Positions 52,037-61,203 of a stretch of DNA of 64,000 nucleotides are shown here, piece by piece; position 1 is the first letter of the stretch, and each line of letters opens with the position of its first letter. Source of the DNA: Dehalococcoidia bacterium (lineage in GTDB: Bacteria > Chloroflexota > Dehalococcoidia > Lucifugimonadales > Lucifugimonadaceae). The DNA is taken from NCBI GenBank assembly GCA_022824185.1, contig JAJEAU010000019.1, positions 1-64,000 of the forward strand, given 5' to 3'. The position numbers and the translations under genes are program-made. The notes beneath the pieces were generated by a model. The model had not been told where the DNA came from. It worked only from the letters and a program-made list of their open reading frames with translations, and searched no databases.

Positions 52037-53105
52037 TTCGGTGGTTCCTTTCCTTGAGTTCGATATCCAACTTCATCAAGGAGAATTCACTCTGGATGTC
52101 GCCGCTCAGTTTGAAGGCGGCATTACAGCGGTATTTGGCCCGTCGGGAGCGGGGAAGTCGACGTTGCTTGGGTGTCTGGCAGGGATGATCACGCCTGACA
52201 GCGGCCACATCAGGCTCGATGGCGAAACGATCTTCTGTTCTGCCGATCGTGTCCGACAACCTCTGCAATCTCTTGGGATCGCGATGGTCTTCCAAGATGG
52301 CATGCTCTTCCCCCATAAGACCGTCGGCGAAAACATCGACTACGGCTACAATCTGACGCACCCTGATAGCCGACGTATCGATCCTCAAGAACTCTGCGAA
52401 TTCCTTCAGATTGGAAATCTGGTCGATCGCTATCCTGTGTCCCTTTCAGGTGGGGAGCGCCAACGGGTGGCCCTCGCCAGAAGCGTCGCCACATCGCCGC
52501 GACTCCTCCTGCTGGACGAACCAGTTGCATCGCTTGACATCAGGTTGCGAAATCAGGTCGTGTCGTACTTGAAACAGATCCACGATCGATACGGCATCCC
52601 CATGATCTACGTGTCTCATTCCATTTCCGACGTCATGGCCTTGGCACCAAATGCACTCGTGTTGGAACGAGGGAGCGTCAAGTCATTTTGTCCGGTGATC
52701 GATCTCGTTGCAGACATTGCGTCCTCTACGCGGGTCGGACGGGACGACATCGACAACCTGTACGTCGGCACTGTGACTCCGACGGGTGCGATTCGCATCG
52801 GCGATGTCGAGGTCGTGGCGCAACCAGACGGCTACGGCCCGGGTCAGCAAGTGACCGTGTCGATTTCGGCGTCGGACATCATGTTGGCTCTTGAACAGCC
52901 TCGATCTATCAGCGCGAGGAATGTTCTGGCTGGCGTGATCCAGCGCGTCGAGGTTGGGGATTACGCGGCGTTCGCATTCGTAGATACGGGAACCGAGTTT
53001 GTGGTCGAACTTACTTCGGAAGCGGTCGAATCCCTTGACCTTCGCCCTGGGAAAGATGTGTTTGTGCTGTTCAAGACGAGCAGCATCACGATCACGGCTG
53101 GGTGA
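52029..53105 (+). CDS. modC: molybdate ABC transporter ATP-binding protein
   Basis: A 358-aa ATPase. Walker A is GPSGAGKST (about 37-45), signature LSGGERQRVALARS near 138-152, Walker B LLLLDEP after it. A C-terminal MOP/TOBE domain (about 290-355) would bind molybdate for regulation. ModB, ModC and ModA make one importer that feeds the molybdenum cofactor pathway, of which the moaD-moaE gene lies elsewhere in the window. Its end overlaps the convergent endonuclease III gene by 14 bases. Confidence 0.93.
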   Translation: MASSVVPFLEFDIQLHQGEFTLDVAAQFEGGITAVFGPSGAGKSTLLGCLAGMITPDSGHIRLDGETIFCSADRVRQPLQSLGIAMVFQDGMLFPHKTVGENIDYGYNLTHPDSRRIDPQELCEFLQIGNLVDRYPVSLSGGERQRVALARSVATSPRLLLLDEPVASLDIRLRNQVVSYLKQIHDRYGIPMIYVSHSISDVMALAPNALVLERGSVKSFCPVIDLVADIASSTRVGRDDIDNLYVGTVTPTGAIRIGDVEVVAQPDGYGPGQQVTVSISASDIMLALEQPRSISARNVLAGVIQRVEVGDYAAFAFVDTGTEFVVELTSEAVESLDLRPGKDVFVLFKTSSITITAG

Positions 53106-53841
53106 TGCCTAGTCCGACAGGGCAATCGTTCGCCAACACGCAGCGATCGCACAGCGGTTTTTTCTTGCAGAAACGAGCAACGTGGTGATCGATCAGAGCG
53201 TGGTACTCGTTGAAGAGGTAAGTGTCGTGCGGCAGCATCTCGTGGAATAGCTGCTGATAGGCCGAGTAGCTGTTTCCCCGAATTTCCCAACCCAATCTCC
53301 CCAGGAGGCGCTTGGTATATGTGTCGATTACGAAGGAAGGCTTGTGCGCTCCGTAGAGGATGATGTCATCAGCGGTCTCCTCGCCGATGCCCCAGACGGA
53401 GAGTAGTTGTTCGCGCATCTCGTCGATTGGGAGGGCGAAGAGACGGTCGAGATCGCCGTCGTAGCGAGAGATGATGAACTCGGCGAACTCCTTCAGTTTG
53501 CGGGTTTTGGCTTTGTAGTAGCCCGAGGGTCGGATGATCTCGTGCATCTCTTCGTCGGGGGTTTCGAGGATCGATGGGAAAGACCAGACGTCTGTGTCTC
53601 GCATGTTTACGAGTGCGCGTTCGACGTTTCCCCAAGAGATGTTCTGGACCAGTATTGCGCCGACAACCAGTTCGAACGAACCTCCGTGAACCGTTGGCCA
53701 CCAGTTGCGCGGTCCGTAGGCATCGAATAGTGCGGTGAAGAGCCACTCGATGTCTTGGCGGCGGGGTGCGATGGGATGAGGCGCGGGCGGTTCTGATCGG
53801 GTGTGACTGAATTCGTAGATAATTTGGTTTGGCGAATGCAT
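53092..53841 (-). CDS. HhH-GPD DNA glycosylase (endonuclease III family) with iron-sulfur motif
   Basis: A 249-aa base-excision-repair protein. The helix-hairpin-helix motif is LLSVWGIGEETADDIILY and the catalytic aspartate is in SFVIDTYTKR. The lysine that makes endonuclease III a lyase is replaced by glutamate here, as in monofunctional relatives. C-x6-C-x2-C-x5-C near the end (CKKKPLCDRCVLANDC) binds a 4Fe-4S cluster. The start at 53841 (MHSPNQ) leaves only 20 bases to the divergent pyrF start; an upstream in-frame codon at 53886 would overlap it. Confidence 0.88.
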   Translation of the reverse strand: MHSPNQIIYEFSHTRSEPPAPHPIAPRRQDIEWLFTALFDAYGPRNWWPTVHGGSFELVVGAILVQNISWGNVERALVNMRDTDVWSFPSILETPDEEMHEIIRPSGYYKAKTRKLKEFAEFIISRYDGDLDRLFALPIDEMREQLLSVWGIGEETADDIILYGAHKPSFVIDTYTKRLLGRLGWEIRGNSYSAYQQLFHEMLPHDTYLFNEYHALIDHHVARFCKKKPLCDRCVLANDCPVGLGITQP

Positions 53842-53861
53842 CAAGTTAGTTGGGAGATGAG

Positions 53862-54677
53862 ATGACGACTGTTGCCGTGCAATCAATGGCTGATCGGTTG
53901 GGTTTCGCGCGCTCGAGCTCCGGTAGCTGCGTGTGTGTCGGATTGGATCCCGATCTGTCCAAGATGCCCGTCAATGACGTGTTTGAGTTCAACAGGGCGA
54001 TAATCGACGCTACTCAAGACCTCGTGGCTGCGTTCAAACCTCAATTCGCATTCTACGAAGCGATGGGTCGCGCGGGCTTCGATGCGCTTGAGAAGACGAT
54101 AAGGCATATCCGGGATGTGGCTCCTCATGCGTTCGTGGTGGCTGATGCGAAACGAGGGGATATTGGGAACACCGCCGAGGCGTATGCGAAGGCGATGTTT
54201 GAGTTTTGGGGAGCTGATGCCGTCACCGTGTACGCGTATCAAGGGTCGGATTCGGTGTTGCCGTTCTTGGAATACGGGGATCACGGCGTGTTCGTAGTTT
54301 GCCGGACTTCGAACCCTAGTTCGGTGGAGGTGCAAGACATCGTGGATGAGCGAACTGGGGATATGGTGTACGAGGCTCTGGCCAAACGAATGATTGGCCT
54401 ATCTGACAGTGGCAATGTTGGATTGGTAGTCGGGGCCACGTTTCCCAGAGAATTAGCGTCGTTGAGAACTCTGTTTCCCGAATCTCCATTCCTGATACCG
54501 GGTGTTGGAGCCCAAGGAGGCGATGCTGCGGAGACGGCTCGGTTAGGCGCTGAGAACATTCTCATCAACTCGTCTCGCGGGATCATCTATGCGTCCCAAT
54601 CAGCGTCCGATTTCGACGAAGCGGCCCGACGGGCGGTAGAGGATTTGCGGGGTGAGATCGCACTCGGCAGAAGATGA
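53862..54677 (+). CDS. pyrF: orotidine 5'-phosphate decarboxylase (type 2)
   Basis: A 271-aa OMP decarboxylase that makes UMP. The catalytic stretch VVADAKRGDIGNTAEAYAKA has the required K-R-G-D order, and CVGLDPDLSKMP and the phosphate loop IPGVGAQGGDAAET are typical of the long (type 2) class. The ATG at 53862 follows GGGAG; a TTG at 53850 is an alternative. It is not in the pyrR-carB operon. The DUF951 gene starts inside its stop codon by 4-base overlap. Confidence 0.93.
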   Translation: MTTVAVQSMADRLGFARSSSGSCVCVGLDPDLSKMPVNDVFEFNRAIIDATQDLVAAFKPQFAFYEAMGRAGFDALEKTIRHIRDVAPHAFVVADAKRGDIGNTAEAYAKAMFEFWGADAVTVYAYQGSDSVLPFLEYGDHGVFVVCRTSNPSSVEVQDIVDERTGDMVYEALAKRMIGLSDSGNVGLVVGATFPRELASLRTLFPESPFLIPGVGAQGGDAAETARLGAENILINSSRGIIYASQSASDFDEAARRAVEDLRGEIALGRR

Positions 54678-54916
54678 TTTTGGTGACTGAATCCGTTCGA
54701 AAAGACCGATTGGTTGTGCCTTTTGCAGTTGGGGACACGGTCGTATTGAGGAAACCGCATCCGTGCGGCTCGAGGGCGTGGGAGGTGCATCGGATAGGCG
54801 CGGACATCGGGCTGACGTGTTCAGGTTGCGGACGTCGTGTGATGCTTGACCGATTCTTGGTGCAACGCCGGATGAAGTCCAGGGTGCCTGCGGAGAGGGA
54901 AATTAGCGGAGGCTAG
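54674..54916 (+). CDS. DUF951 family zinc-ribbon-like protein
   Basis: An 80-aa small protein of the DUF951 family. The core 'F-x-V-G-D-x-V-x-L-x-K-P-H-P-C-G' is followed by WEVHRIGADIGLTCSGCGRRVML, giving a C...C-x2-C cysteine set that may bind metal. The function of DUF951 is unknown; it is common in Firmicutes and Chloroflexota, often near mechanosensitive channel or ribosome-associated genes. It overlaps pyrF by 4 bases (ATGA), so is likely translated from the same mRNA. Confidence 0.85.
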   Translation: MILVTESVRKDRLVVPFAVGDTVVLRKPHPCGSRAWEVHRIGADIGLTCSGCGRRVMLDRFLVQRRMKSRVPAEREISGG

Positions 54917-54933
54917 TAAGCGGTATCGCGGGG

Positions 54934-54962
54934 TTGTCGGATTCGCGAGAGGTTGTTAAAGT
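54934..54962 (+). promoter_or_regulatory. possible promoter of the bifunctional-nuclease-domain gene
   Basis: TTGTCG (54934-54939), 17 bases, then TAAAGT (54957-54962), about 90 bases before the start codon. It is a 4-of-6 match at both elements. Confidence 0.35.
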
Positions 54963-55058
54963 ATGAGGTGAGGTGCTCTGGGTATCGGTGTGGGAATACG
55001 CGCCGTCGGTCAGGGCATCCCGACTGGTAACCGCTGCTAAGTCAAGGAGATGACGCCC

Positions 55059-55634
55059 ATGCTGGAGGTGGAGATTCACCAGATTACGATGGGGCGGGAC
55101 GGCGGTTCAGAGCGTTGCATGATCCTTCGACCAAAGGACAGCGAGGATCAACGGGTTTGCCCGATCATCATTGGTGCTAATGAGGCGGCGGCGATTGTGG
55201 CGCCATCCAGCGAAGCCATGCCGAGCAGGCCGATGAGCCATGATCTGTTGCTCAACGCCATCAACGAGTTGGGCGGCACGGTGCAGTACGTTTACATCCG
55301 CGGTTTGAACAAATCGACGTTTTTCGCGGATGTCAGCATCAGGTTGGGCGAAGATGTGATCGTGTTGGATGCCAGGCCGTCGGATTCGATAGCGCTGGCG
55401 GTCAGGGCACGGGTGCCGATTTACATGGCTGAGGAAGTTATGGACAAGGTGGACAGCGATATTCAAGGTCGGCGGACGACGGAGGAGCAGGCTCGGCACG
55501 CAGCAAGGGAGAAGCGGTACGAGGAGGCTGCGACGCCGGTCACGCCGGAGCAGCGCGAGAAGCTGAGCGCGTTCTCCGAGTTCATGGAATCGCTGAGCAT
55601 GGATGACGACGGAGACGACGGCGCTAAAGCGTAA
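55059..55634 (+). CDS. bifunctional nuclease family (BFN, DUF151) protein
   Basis: A 191-aa protein of the BFN/DUF151 family. The core MILRPKDSEDQRVCPIIIGANEAAAIV, then RPMSHDLLLNAINELGGTVQYVYI and LDARPSDSIALAVRARVPIYMAEEVMD, matches the domain. The tail after the BFN domain is charged and Glu-rich. AAGGAG at 55044-55049 is 9 bases before the ATG at 55059 and 0 bases before an earlier ATG at 55050, which decides the start. The plant homologue degrades DNA and RNA; the bacterial role is unproven. Confidence 0.88.
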   Translation: MLEVEIHQITMGRDGGSERCMILRPKDSEDQRVCPIIIGANEAAAIVAPSSEAMPSRPMSHDLLLNAINELGGTVQYVYIRGLNKSTFFADVSIRLGEDVIVLDARPSDSIALAVRARVPIYMAEEVMDKVDSDIQGRRTTEEQARHAAREKRYEEAATPVTPEQREKLSAFSEFMESLSMDDDGDDGAKA

Positions 55635-55637
55635 TCG

Positions 55638-57203
55638 CTACTTGCCTTCCTGAATGAAGTCGGCGACGTGTTCGCCGATGATCATGGATGTGACGTTGGT
55701 GTTGGCTCGGATGCAGTCGGGCATGTTGGACGCGTCGGCAACCTTGAGGTTTGCGATTCCTTTGACGTTGCCGTACTGATCCAAGACAGCCATCTCATCG
55801 GAGTCTGGGCCCATTTTGCAGGTCCCAGAGGCGTGGTGGCTTGTGCCGACGCGTTCCATGATGTACCGGGTGAGTTGCTCGTCGTCGGTTAATTCGCCGG
55901 GTGTGGGGGCGATCAACTCGTCGATGATTTCGTCGTATGGTGACTGTTCGCCGATCTGTACGCAGAGGCGGACGGCTTCTCTCATGCGTTCTTTGTCGAA
56001 GTCGGTTCCGAGGAGGTTGTAGTCGAGGTAAGGCTGAACGTGAGGGTCGGTCGATTGAAGCTTGACTTCGCCTGCGGCCTCGGCGAGGTAGAGGGCTGAG
56101 ATCATGGATATTCCCATCGGTTGAGAATCGGAAATCAGGTAGACGCCCTCTTGGGTGGCGCATGAGAGCGGATGGATGAACATGTCGTTCCGCCATTTCG
56201 AGCCCTTGCACGTGAATTTCAGGTTAACTTGGATCTTTGGTGACAGCGGGTCTTGGCGGAAATCGGGTTTGGTGCGCCAGGTTGTGGAAACCTGCGGGTG
56301 ATCTCGGAGATTCTGGCCGACGCCGGGGGCATCGAGGATTACAGGGATGCCCATCTCTTGGATGTGGTCGGCAGGGCCGACGCCGGAGAGCATGAGGATA
56401 TGGGGCGAGCATAATGCTCCGGCGGAGAGCACTGTCTGATTGGCGTAGACGTTGAAGACTTCGCCGCCGGATTCCACGGCAGCGCCGATGACTTTGTTGC
56501 CATCGAAAAGGAGACGATGGACTAGGCAGTCTGCACGGATGGTGAGGTTTAGGCGGTGGCGGGACTGAGAGAGGTAGCCGATGTTGGTGCTCCACCGGAC
56601 GCCGTTCGGGTTGTTGAAAGGAGGGGGACCAACGCCGGTGCTGTCTGGGTCGTTGGCATCCTCGAAGTATGGGTGTCCGAGGGACTGGCAGGCGTCGACG
56701 AAGGCTTGTTGATCGTCGAGCATCTCTTCGGGCTTCCATCGGCGACACATGATCGGGCCTTCGGTGCCGTGATAGTCGTCGGAGAAGTCGAGGTCCGTTT
56801 CGATGCGCCGAAAGTACGGCATTAGTTTTTCGAAGGACCATTCGTCGTTGCCCCAGGATGCCCAATCGTCGTAGTCTTCGGGCATTCCGCGGAGGAAAAT
56901 CTGAGCGTTGACTGCGCTTGAGCCGCCAACTAGTTTGCCTCGGGGGACGATCATGTCGAGGAATAGGTCGTTGGATTTTGCGGTGAAGTTCCAGTTGTGG
57001 TTGCTGTCTTTCCCGAAGGCACGAGCCCAGATGTTTCGGTCGAAGCCATATCCCAATTTGATCTCCATCGGGAGGTCGTCGATTTTGGGGTAGTCGGGGC
57101 CAGCTTCGAGGAGGAGGACTGAGTTGTTGGGATCTTCGGAGAGGCGAGAAGCGACGATAGCGCCGGCGGAACCGGCACCGATGACGATGAAGTCGTAGTT
57201 CAT
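55638..57203 (-). CDS. GMC-family FAD-dependent oxidoreductase (choline dehydrogenase-like)
   Basis: A 521-aa flavoenzyme. The N-terminal FAD motif is FIVIGAGSAGAIVASRLSED, then PRGKLVGGSSAVNAQIFLRG, the GMC signature 1, and VLSAGALCSPHILMLSGVGP, signature 2. The catalytic region is VGTSHHASGTCKMGPDS, and NTNVTSMIIGEHVADFI closes it. It oxidises an alcohol substrate, unknown here. It lies 3 bases from the convergent BFN gene and is divergent from the hydantoinase B gene. Confidence 0.92.
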   Translation of the reverse strand: MNYDFIVIGAGSAGAIVASRLSEDPNNSVLLLEAGPDYPKIDDLPMEIKLGYGFDRNIWARAFGKDSNHNWNFTAKSNDLFLDMIVPRGKLVGGSSAVNAQIFLRGMPEDYDDWASWGNDEWSFEKLMPYFRRIETDLDFSDDYHGTEGPIMCRRWKPEEMLDDQQAFVDACQSLGHPYFEDANDPDSTGVGPPPFNNPNGVRWSTNIGYLSQSRHRLNLTIRADCLVHRLLFDGNKVIGAAVESGGEVFNVYANQTVLSAGALCSPHILMLSGVGPADHIQEMGIPVILDAPGVGQNLRDHPQVSTTWRTKPDFRQDPLSPKIQVNLKFTCKGSKWRNDMFIHPLSCATQEGVYLISDSQPMGISMISALYLAEAAGEVKLQSTDPHVQPYLDYNLLGTDFDKERMREAVRLCVQIGEQSPYDEIIDELIAPTPGELTDDEQLTRYIMERVGTSHHASGTCKMGPDSDEMAVLDQYGNVKGIANLKVADASNMPDCIRANTNVTSMIIGEHVADFIQEGK

Positions 57204-57334
57204 TGGTTTGTCGGTTTGAGTTGGAGGGTAAGTTTCGCTGGGATTAAGTTATCGCGTGTTGGCGTTGAGTGCACGGTTGTCGTTGCTATCATTTGCATCG
57301 TCTAACCCGCTGTCGCCGTGACCCCGTTAACGCA

Positions 57335-59077
57335 TTGCAGTCCGAAACTCCTATAGATCCGATCAGGTTTGAAGTGATCCGGAACGCTCTCGTCGAAGCG
57401 ACAGAGGAGATGGCTTCGGCGTTGCGGCGAAGCGCCTATTCGACGAACATCAAGACTAGGCACGATTTTTCGTGCGCGATCTTCGATCTGCAGATGCGGA
57501 CGGTTGCGCAGTCGTTCAGCCAACCGAACCATCTGGGTTCGTTGGTCGAGACGATTCCCAGGGCGCTGAGAAGTTACGGGATCGAGAATCTGGGCGAGGG
57601 CGATGGGATCTTGGTGAATCTCCCTTATACCGGCGGCGTGCACTTGAATGACATAACGCTGATATCGCCGGTGTATTACAAGGGCGATCCGGTGGGATAC
57701 GTTGCGAGCTTGGCGCATCATGTGGACGTCGGCGGAGGAGCTCCAGCCAGTATCGGGGCGTTCCGTGAGATTTTTCAGGAGGGGATTGTCATTCCACCGG
57801 TGAAGCTGGTGAGTGGAGGCGAGATCAATCGGGATGTGTTTGATCTGGTGTTGGCGCAGGTGAGGGCGAAGCGTGAGACGGCGGGGGATTTTCGGGCTCA
57901 GATCGCGTCGAACAATACAGGTAAACGCCGATTGACTGCATTGCTGGACCGGATGGGTTTGGAGACCGTGGTTCGTTACACGGATGAGTTGATCGAGTAC
58001 ACGGATCGAAGGACGAAAGCTGAGCTGGCTAAGTTGCCGCTGGGTGTTTTTGCGGATGAAGGGGTAATGGACAGTGACGGGTATTCGGATGAACCGGTCA
58101 GGTTGAAGGTTGAGGTGACGATCGACGAAGAAGGTGCTTTCTTCGATTTCTCTGGGAGTGATGAGCAGCGCCATGCGCCCGTGAACTCGACTTATGCTCA
58201 GACGCATTCCGGTGTGGCGTTTGTGTTGAAGTGTTTGATTGATCCTGATGTGCCGGTGAATGCGGGGTTCTATCGGAATGTGCGGATGCTCGCTCCGGAA
58301 GGGACGGTAGTGAATTGCACGGCGCCGTTTCCAGTGGTTGGTGGTTGGGAGACGCAACTGCGGTTGACGGAGGTGATCTTCAAGGCTCTGGCTCAGGCCA
58401 TACCGGATCGGGTGCCGGCTGGGACAGAAGGCATGATCTGTCATTCCGGATTCGGCGGTTTCGATCCCTATCGGGGGGAGACTTACTGTTTCTTGGAGAC
58501 GATTGCCGGTGGTTTTGGCGGTCGGGCAACGAAGGACGGGCCAGATGCGGTGCAGCCGCATGGCAAGAACACGGCGAATGCTCCGATTGAGGAGACGGAG
58601 TTGAACTATCCGGTTCGGATCACACGGTATGAGTTGGTCGAGGATTCGGAGGGACCGGGGAAGCATCGCGGCGGGTTGGGACTTCGACGGGACTACCTGT
58701 TTCCGGACCATGAGGCATCGTTCACGATCTTGGCCGACCGCGAGCGCTGGGGGCCGCACGGATTATTCGGCGGATTGCCGGGCGAACGGGCGCACTATGT
58801 GTTGAACCCTGACGGTGAGGCTCGGGAGTTGGGTTCCAAGGTTACGGTGCAACTCGAAGAAGGCGATGTCGTGAGTTACCGGACTTGTGGCGGTGGCGGG
58901 TACGGTCCGCCTGGGAAGCGTGATCCGCAGGATGTTCTTAGGGACGTTCGGGATGGACGGGTCAGCTTGGAACGGGCGCGGGACATTTACGGTGTCGTTG
59001 TCGATGTTGCGAGATGGTCTGTGGATTGGGAGGAGACGGAGAGGGTTCGAAGCGGATCGACTGAGCGGGGGCAGTGA
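57335..59077 (+). CDS. hydantoinase B / 5-oxoprolinase subunit (HyuB)
   Basis: A 580-aa HyuB subunit. PIDPIRFEVIRNALVEATEEMASALRRSAYSTNIK is the family opening, later HHVDVGGGAPASIGA and GGGGYGPP near the end. It forms a complex with HyuA to hydrolyse hydantoins or 5-oxoproline, or carboxylates acetone. The start is uncertain: the frame runs back to 57269 with non-homologous Cys/His-rich residues; TTG at 57335 fits the family. It overlaps hyuA by 4 bases. Confidence 0.88.
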   Translation: MQSETPIDPIRFEVIRNALVEATEEMASALRRSAYSTNIKTRHDFSCAIFDLQMRTVAQSFSQPNHLGSLVETIPRALRSYGIENLGEGDGILVNLPYTGGVHLNDITLISPVYYKGDPVGYVASLAHHVDVGGGAPASIGAFREIFQEGIVIPPVKLVSGGEINRDVFDLVLAQVRAKRETAGDFRAQIASNNTGKRRLTALLDRMGLETVVRYTDELIEYTDRRTKAELAKLPLGVFADEGVMDSDGYSDEPVRLKVEVTIDEEGAFFDFSGSDEQRHAPVNSTYAQTHSGVAFVLKCLIDPDVPVNAGFYRNVRMLAPEGTVVNCTAPFPVVGGWETQLRLTEVIFKALAQAIPDRVPAGTEGMICHSGFGGFDPYRGETYCFLETIAGGFGGRATKDGPDAVQPHGKNTANAPIEETELNYPVRITRYELVEDSEGPGKHRGGLGLRRDYLFPDHEASFTILADRERWGPHGLFGGLPGERAHYVLNPDGEARELGSKVTVQLEEGDVVSYRTCGGGGYGPPGKRDPQDVLRDVRDGRVSLERARDIYGVVVDVARWSVDWEETERVRSGSTERGQ

Positions 59078-61176
59078 TGCTGGGTGATCAGTACCGATTG
59101 GGAGTAGATGTTGGTGGGACGTTTACCGACGCGATTCTTTTGAATGAGGCGACTGGTGAAGTGCTGACGGGGAAGGTGCCTACTACGCCGAGCGATCCGT
59201 CGAATGGGTTCTTGAATGTCGTAAACCGGATGCTGGACGAAGGCGCGAAGGCTGAGGGTGTGAGGTACGTTGTGCACGGGACTACGGTGGCCACGAACGC
59301 AATCATTGAGGGGAATTTGGCGCGGACGGCGTTTGTGACTACGGACGGGTTTCGTGACCTGTTGGAGATTCAGACGGGCATACGCCCTCGGCTTTATGAT
59401 CTGCAGTTCGAGAAGGTTAAACCATTGGTCCCGAGGTATTTGAGTTTCGGAGTTCCGGAGCGGTTGGATTTTAGGGGCGAGGTGTTGGTGGAGTTGGATG
59501 AAGAAGCGGTGAGGAAGGTTGCCGAAGTGTTGCGTGGTGAGGGTGTCGAGTCTGTCGCGGTTTGTTTGCTGCATTCGTATCTCAACCCGGCGCACGAGGA
59601 GAGAATCGGCGAGATTTTGACGGAGGAGCTGCCAACGGTTTTGATTTCGTTGTCTTCGGATGTTGCGCCGGAGTTTCGAGAGTATTTCCGGGCGAGCACG
59701 ACGGTGATCAATGCGGCGATACGGCCGGTGGTTTCGGAGTACCTTGGGAAGATAACGGAGCGCGTGCGCGGGTCTGGGGTGAGTGGCGAGTTGCTGGTGA
59801 TGCAGAGCAGCGGAGGCGTTTTGACGTTTGAAGCGGCGATGGATAGGCCGGTTTTCATGGTGGAGTCGGGTCCGGCGGCGGGAGTGATCGCAGCTAGCGA
59901 GTTGGGAAAATCGTTGGGATATGAGGATGTGATTTCGTTCGATATGGGCGGGACTACGGCGAAGGTTGGGTTGGTCGAGGATGGGACGCCGCGGGTTACG
60001 AAGGACTATCAGGTTGGTGGGACGGCTTCGACGACGGAGCATGGATCGAGGGGATCGGGATATCCGATACGGACGCCGGTGATTGATCTCGTGGAGATCG
60101 GCGCTGGTGGCGGTTCGATCGCTTGGATCGATTCGGGTGGGATACTGCGGGTCGGTCCGCAGAGCGCAGGGGCGGATCCAGGTCCGGTGTGCTACGGGCG
60201 CGGGGGCGAGGAGCCAACGATTACGGACGCGAATCTGGTTTTGGGCCGGATATCGGCGGAGTATTTTTTAGGCGGGGAGATCGGGCTGGATGCGGTTGCT
60301 GCTCAAGGCGCGATCGAGGAGCGGTGCGCAAGGCCATTAGGGATGTCCGTTGAGGAGGTCGCGTTGGGGATTGTGGAGATTGCGAACAATGCGATGGTAG
60401 GGGCTTTGAGGCGTGTGTCTGTTCAGCGGGGTTATGATCCGAGAGAGTTTCTGCTGGTGGCGTTTGGCGGCGCGGGACCGGTCCATGCGAATAGATTGGC
60501 GGCAGAGCTGGGGATGGCTCGGGTGTTGGTGCCGGTAAGCCCCGGGACGACGTCGGCGATGGGGTTGTTGGTGACGGATATCAAGCATGATTATTCAGTA
60601 GCGTTCATCAGGCGGATCGATGAGGTGGACTTGACGTCGGTGGAGGAGCAGTTTGCAGGTATGGATTCGGAAGGTCGCCAAGCGTTGGCTCGGGAGGGCG
60701 TCGGGAGTGGAGAGATGCGGTTTGTGCGGCAGGCGGACGTTCGTTATGTGGGGCAGAGTTACGAGTTAACGATTTCGTTGCCGGATGGATTGATGGGTGT
60801 GGCGGAGATTGCCGATGTGTTGGATCGGTTCCATGCGGAGCATGAGCGTGCGTACGGCTTTATGGCGGAGGATGAACCGGCGGAGTTTGTGGCGTTGAGG
60901 CTCAGTGCGATTGGTGAGATTTCGAAGTCGCGGGTTCGGGAGATCGGAAAGGGCGTCGGTGGGTCGGAGAGAGCCGTTAAGGGGAGGAGGGAGGTTTATT
61001 TTGCGGAGCGTGGCGGCTTTGTGGATTGTCGGGTTTATGACCGGTATGAGCTGAGGTCTGAAGATGTGGTCGACGGTCCGGCGATTTTGGAGGAAGTTGA
61101 CTCTACAGTGGTGGTTCATCCGGGATGGGGAGGAGAGGTTGATGGGTTTGGGAATGTTTGGTTGGGTTTGGGTTGA
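59074..61176 (+). CDS. hydantoinase A / 5-oxoprolinase subunit (HyuA)
   Basis: A 700-aa HyuA subunit. The N-terminal GVDVGGTFTDAI is the phosphate-binding loop of the ASKHA fold, then HGTTVATNAIIEG, FDMGGTTAKVGLV, GAGGGSIAWID and FGGAGPVHANRLAAELG. It provides the ATP-dependent half of the complex with HyuB. The start GTG at 59074 overlaps the hyuB stop; an ATG follows directly at 59077. The true substrate (5-oxoproline, hydantoin or acetone) is not distinguishable. Confidence 0.9.
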   Translation: MMLGDQYRLGVDVGGTFTDAILLNEATGEVLTGKVPTTPSDPSNGFLNVVNRMLDEGAKAEGVRYVVHGTTVATNAIIEGNLARTAFVTTDGFRDLLEIQTGIRPRLYDLQFEKVKPLVPRYLSFGVPERLDFRGEVLVELDEEAVRKVAEVLRGEGVESVAVCLLHSYLNPAHEERIGEILTEELPTVLISLSSDVAPEFREYFRASTTVINAAIRPVVSEYLGKITERVRGSGVSGELLVMQSSGGVLTFEAAMDRPVFMVESGPAAGVIAASELGKSLGYEDVISFDMGGTTAKVGLVEDGTPRVTKDYQVGGTASTTEHGSRGSGYPIRTPVIDLVEIGAGGGSIAWIDSGGILRVGPQSAGADPGPVCYGRGGEEPTITDANLVLGRISAEYFLGGEIGLDAVAAQGAIEERCARPLGMSVEEVALGIVEIANNAMVGALRRVSVQRGYDPREFLLVAFGGAGPVHANRLAAELGMARVLVPVSPGTTSAMGLLVTDIKHDYSVAFIRRIDEVDLTSVEEQFAGMDSEGRQALAREGVGSGEMRFVRQADVRYVGQSYELTISLPDGLMGVAEIADVLDRFHAEHERAYGFMAEDEPAEFVALRLSAIGEISKSRVREIGKGVGGSERAVKGRREVYFAERGGFVDCRVYDRYELRSEDVVDGPAILEEVDSTVVVHPGWGGEVDGFGNVWLGLG

Positions 61177-61203
61177 GCTCTCGACGGGGGCGCATGGTGG
61201 CTT

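Noticed and set aside
57302..58759. 485-aa minus-strand open frame across hyuB
   Set aside because: Antisense of a clear HyuB gene with biased R/H/P composition and no motif.
58987..60042. 351-aa minus-strand open frame across hyuA
   Set aside because: Same reason: an antisense shadow of HyuA.
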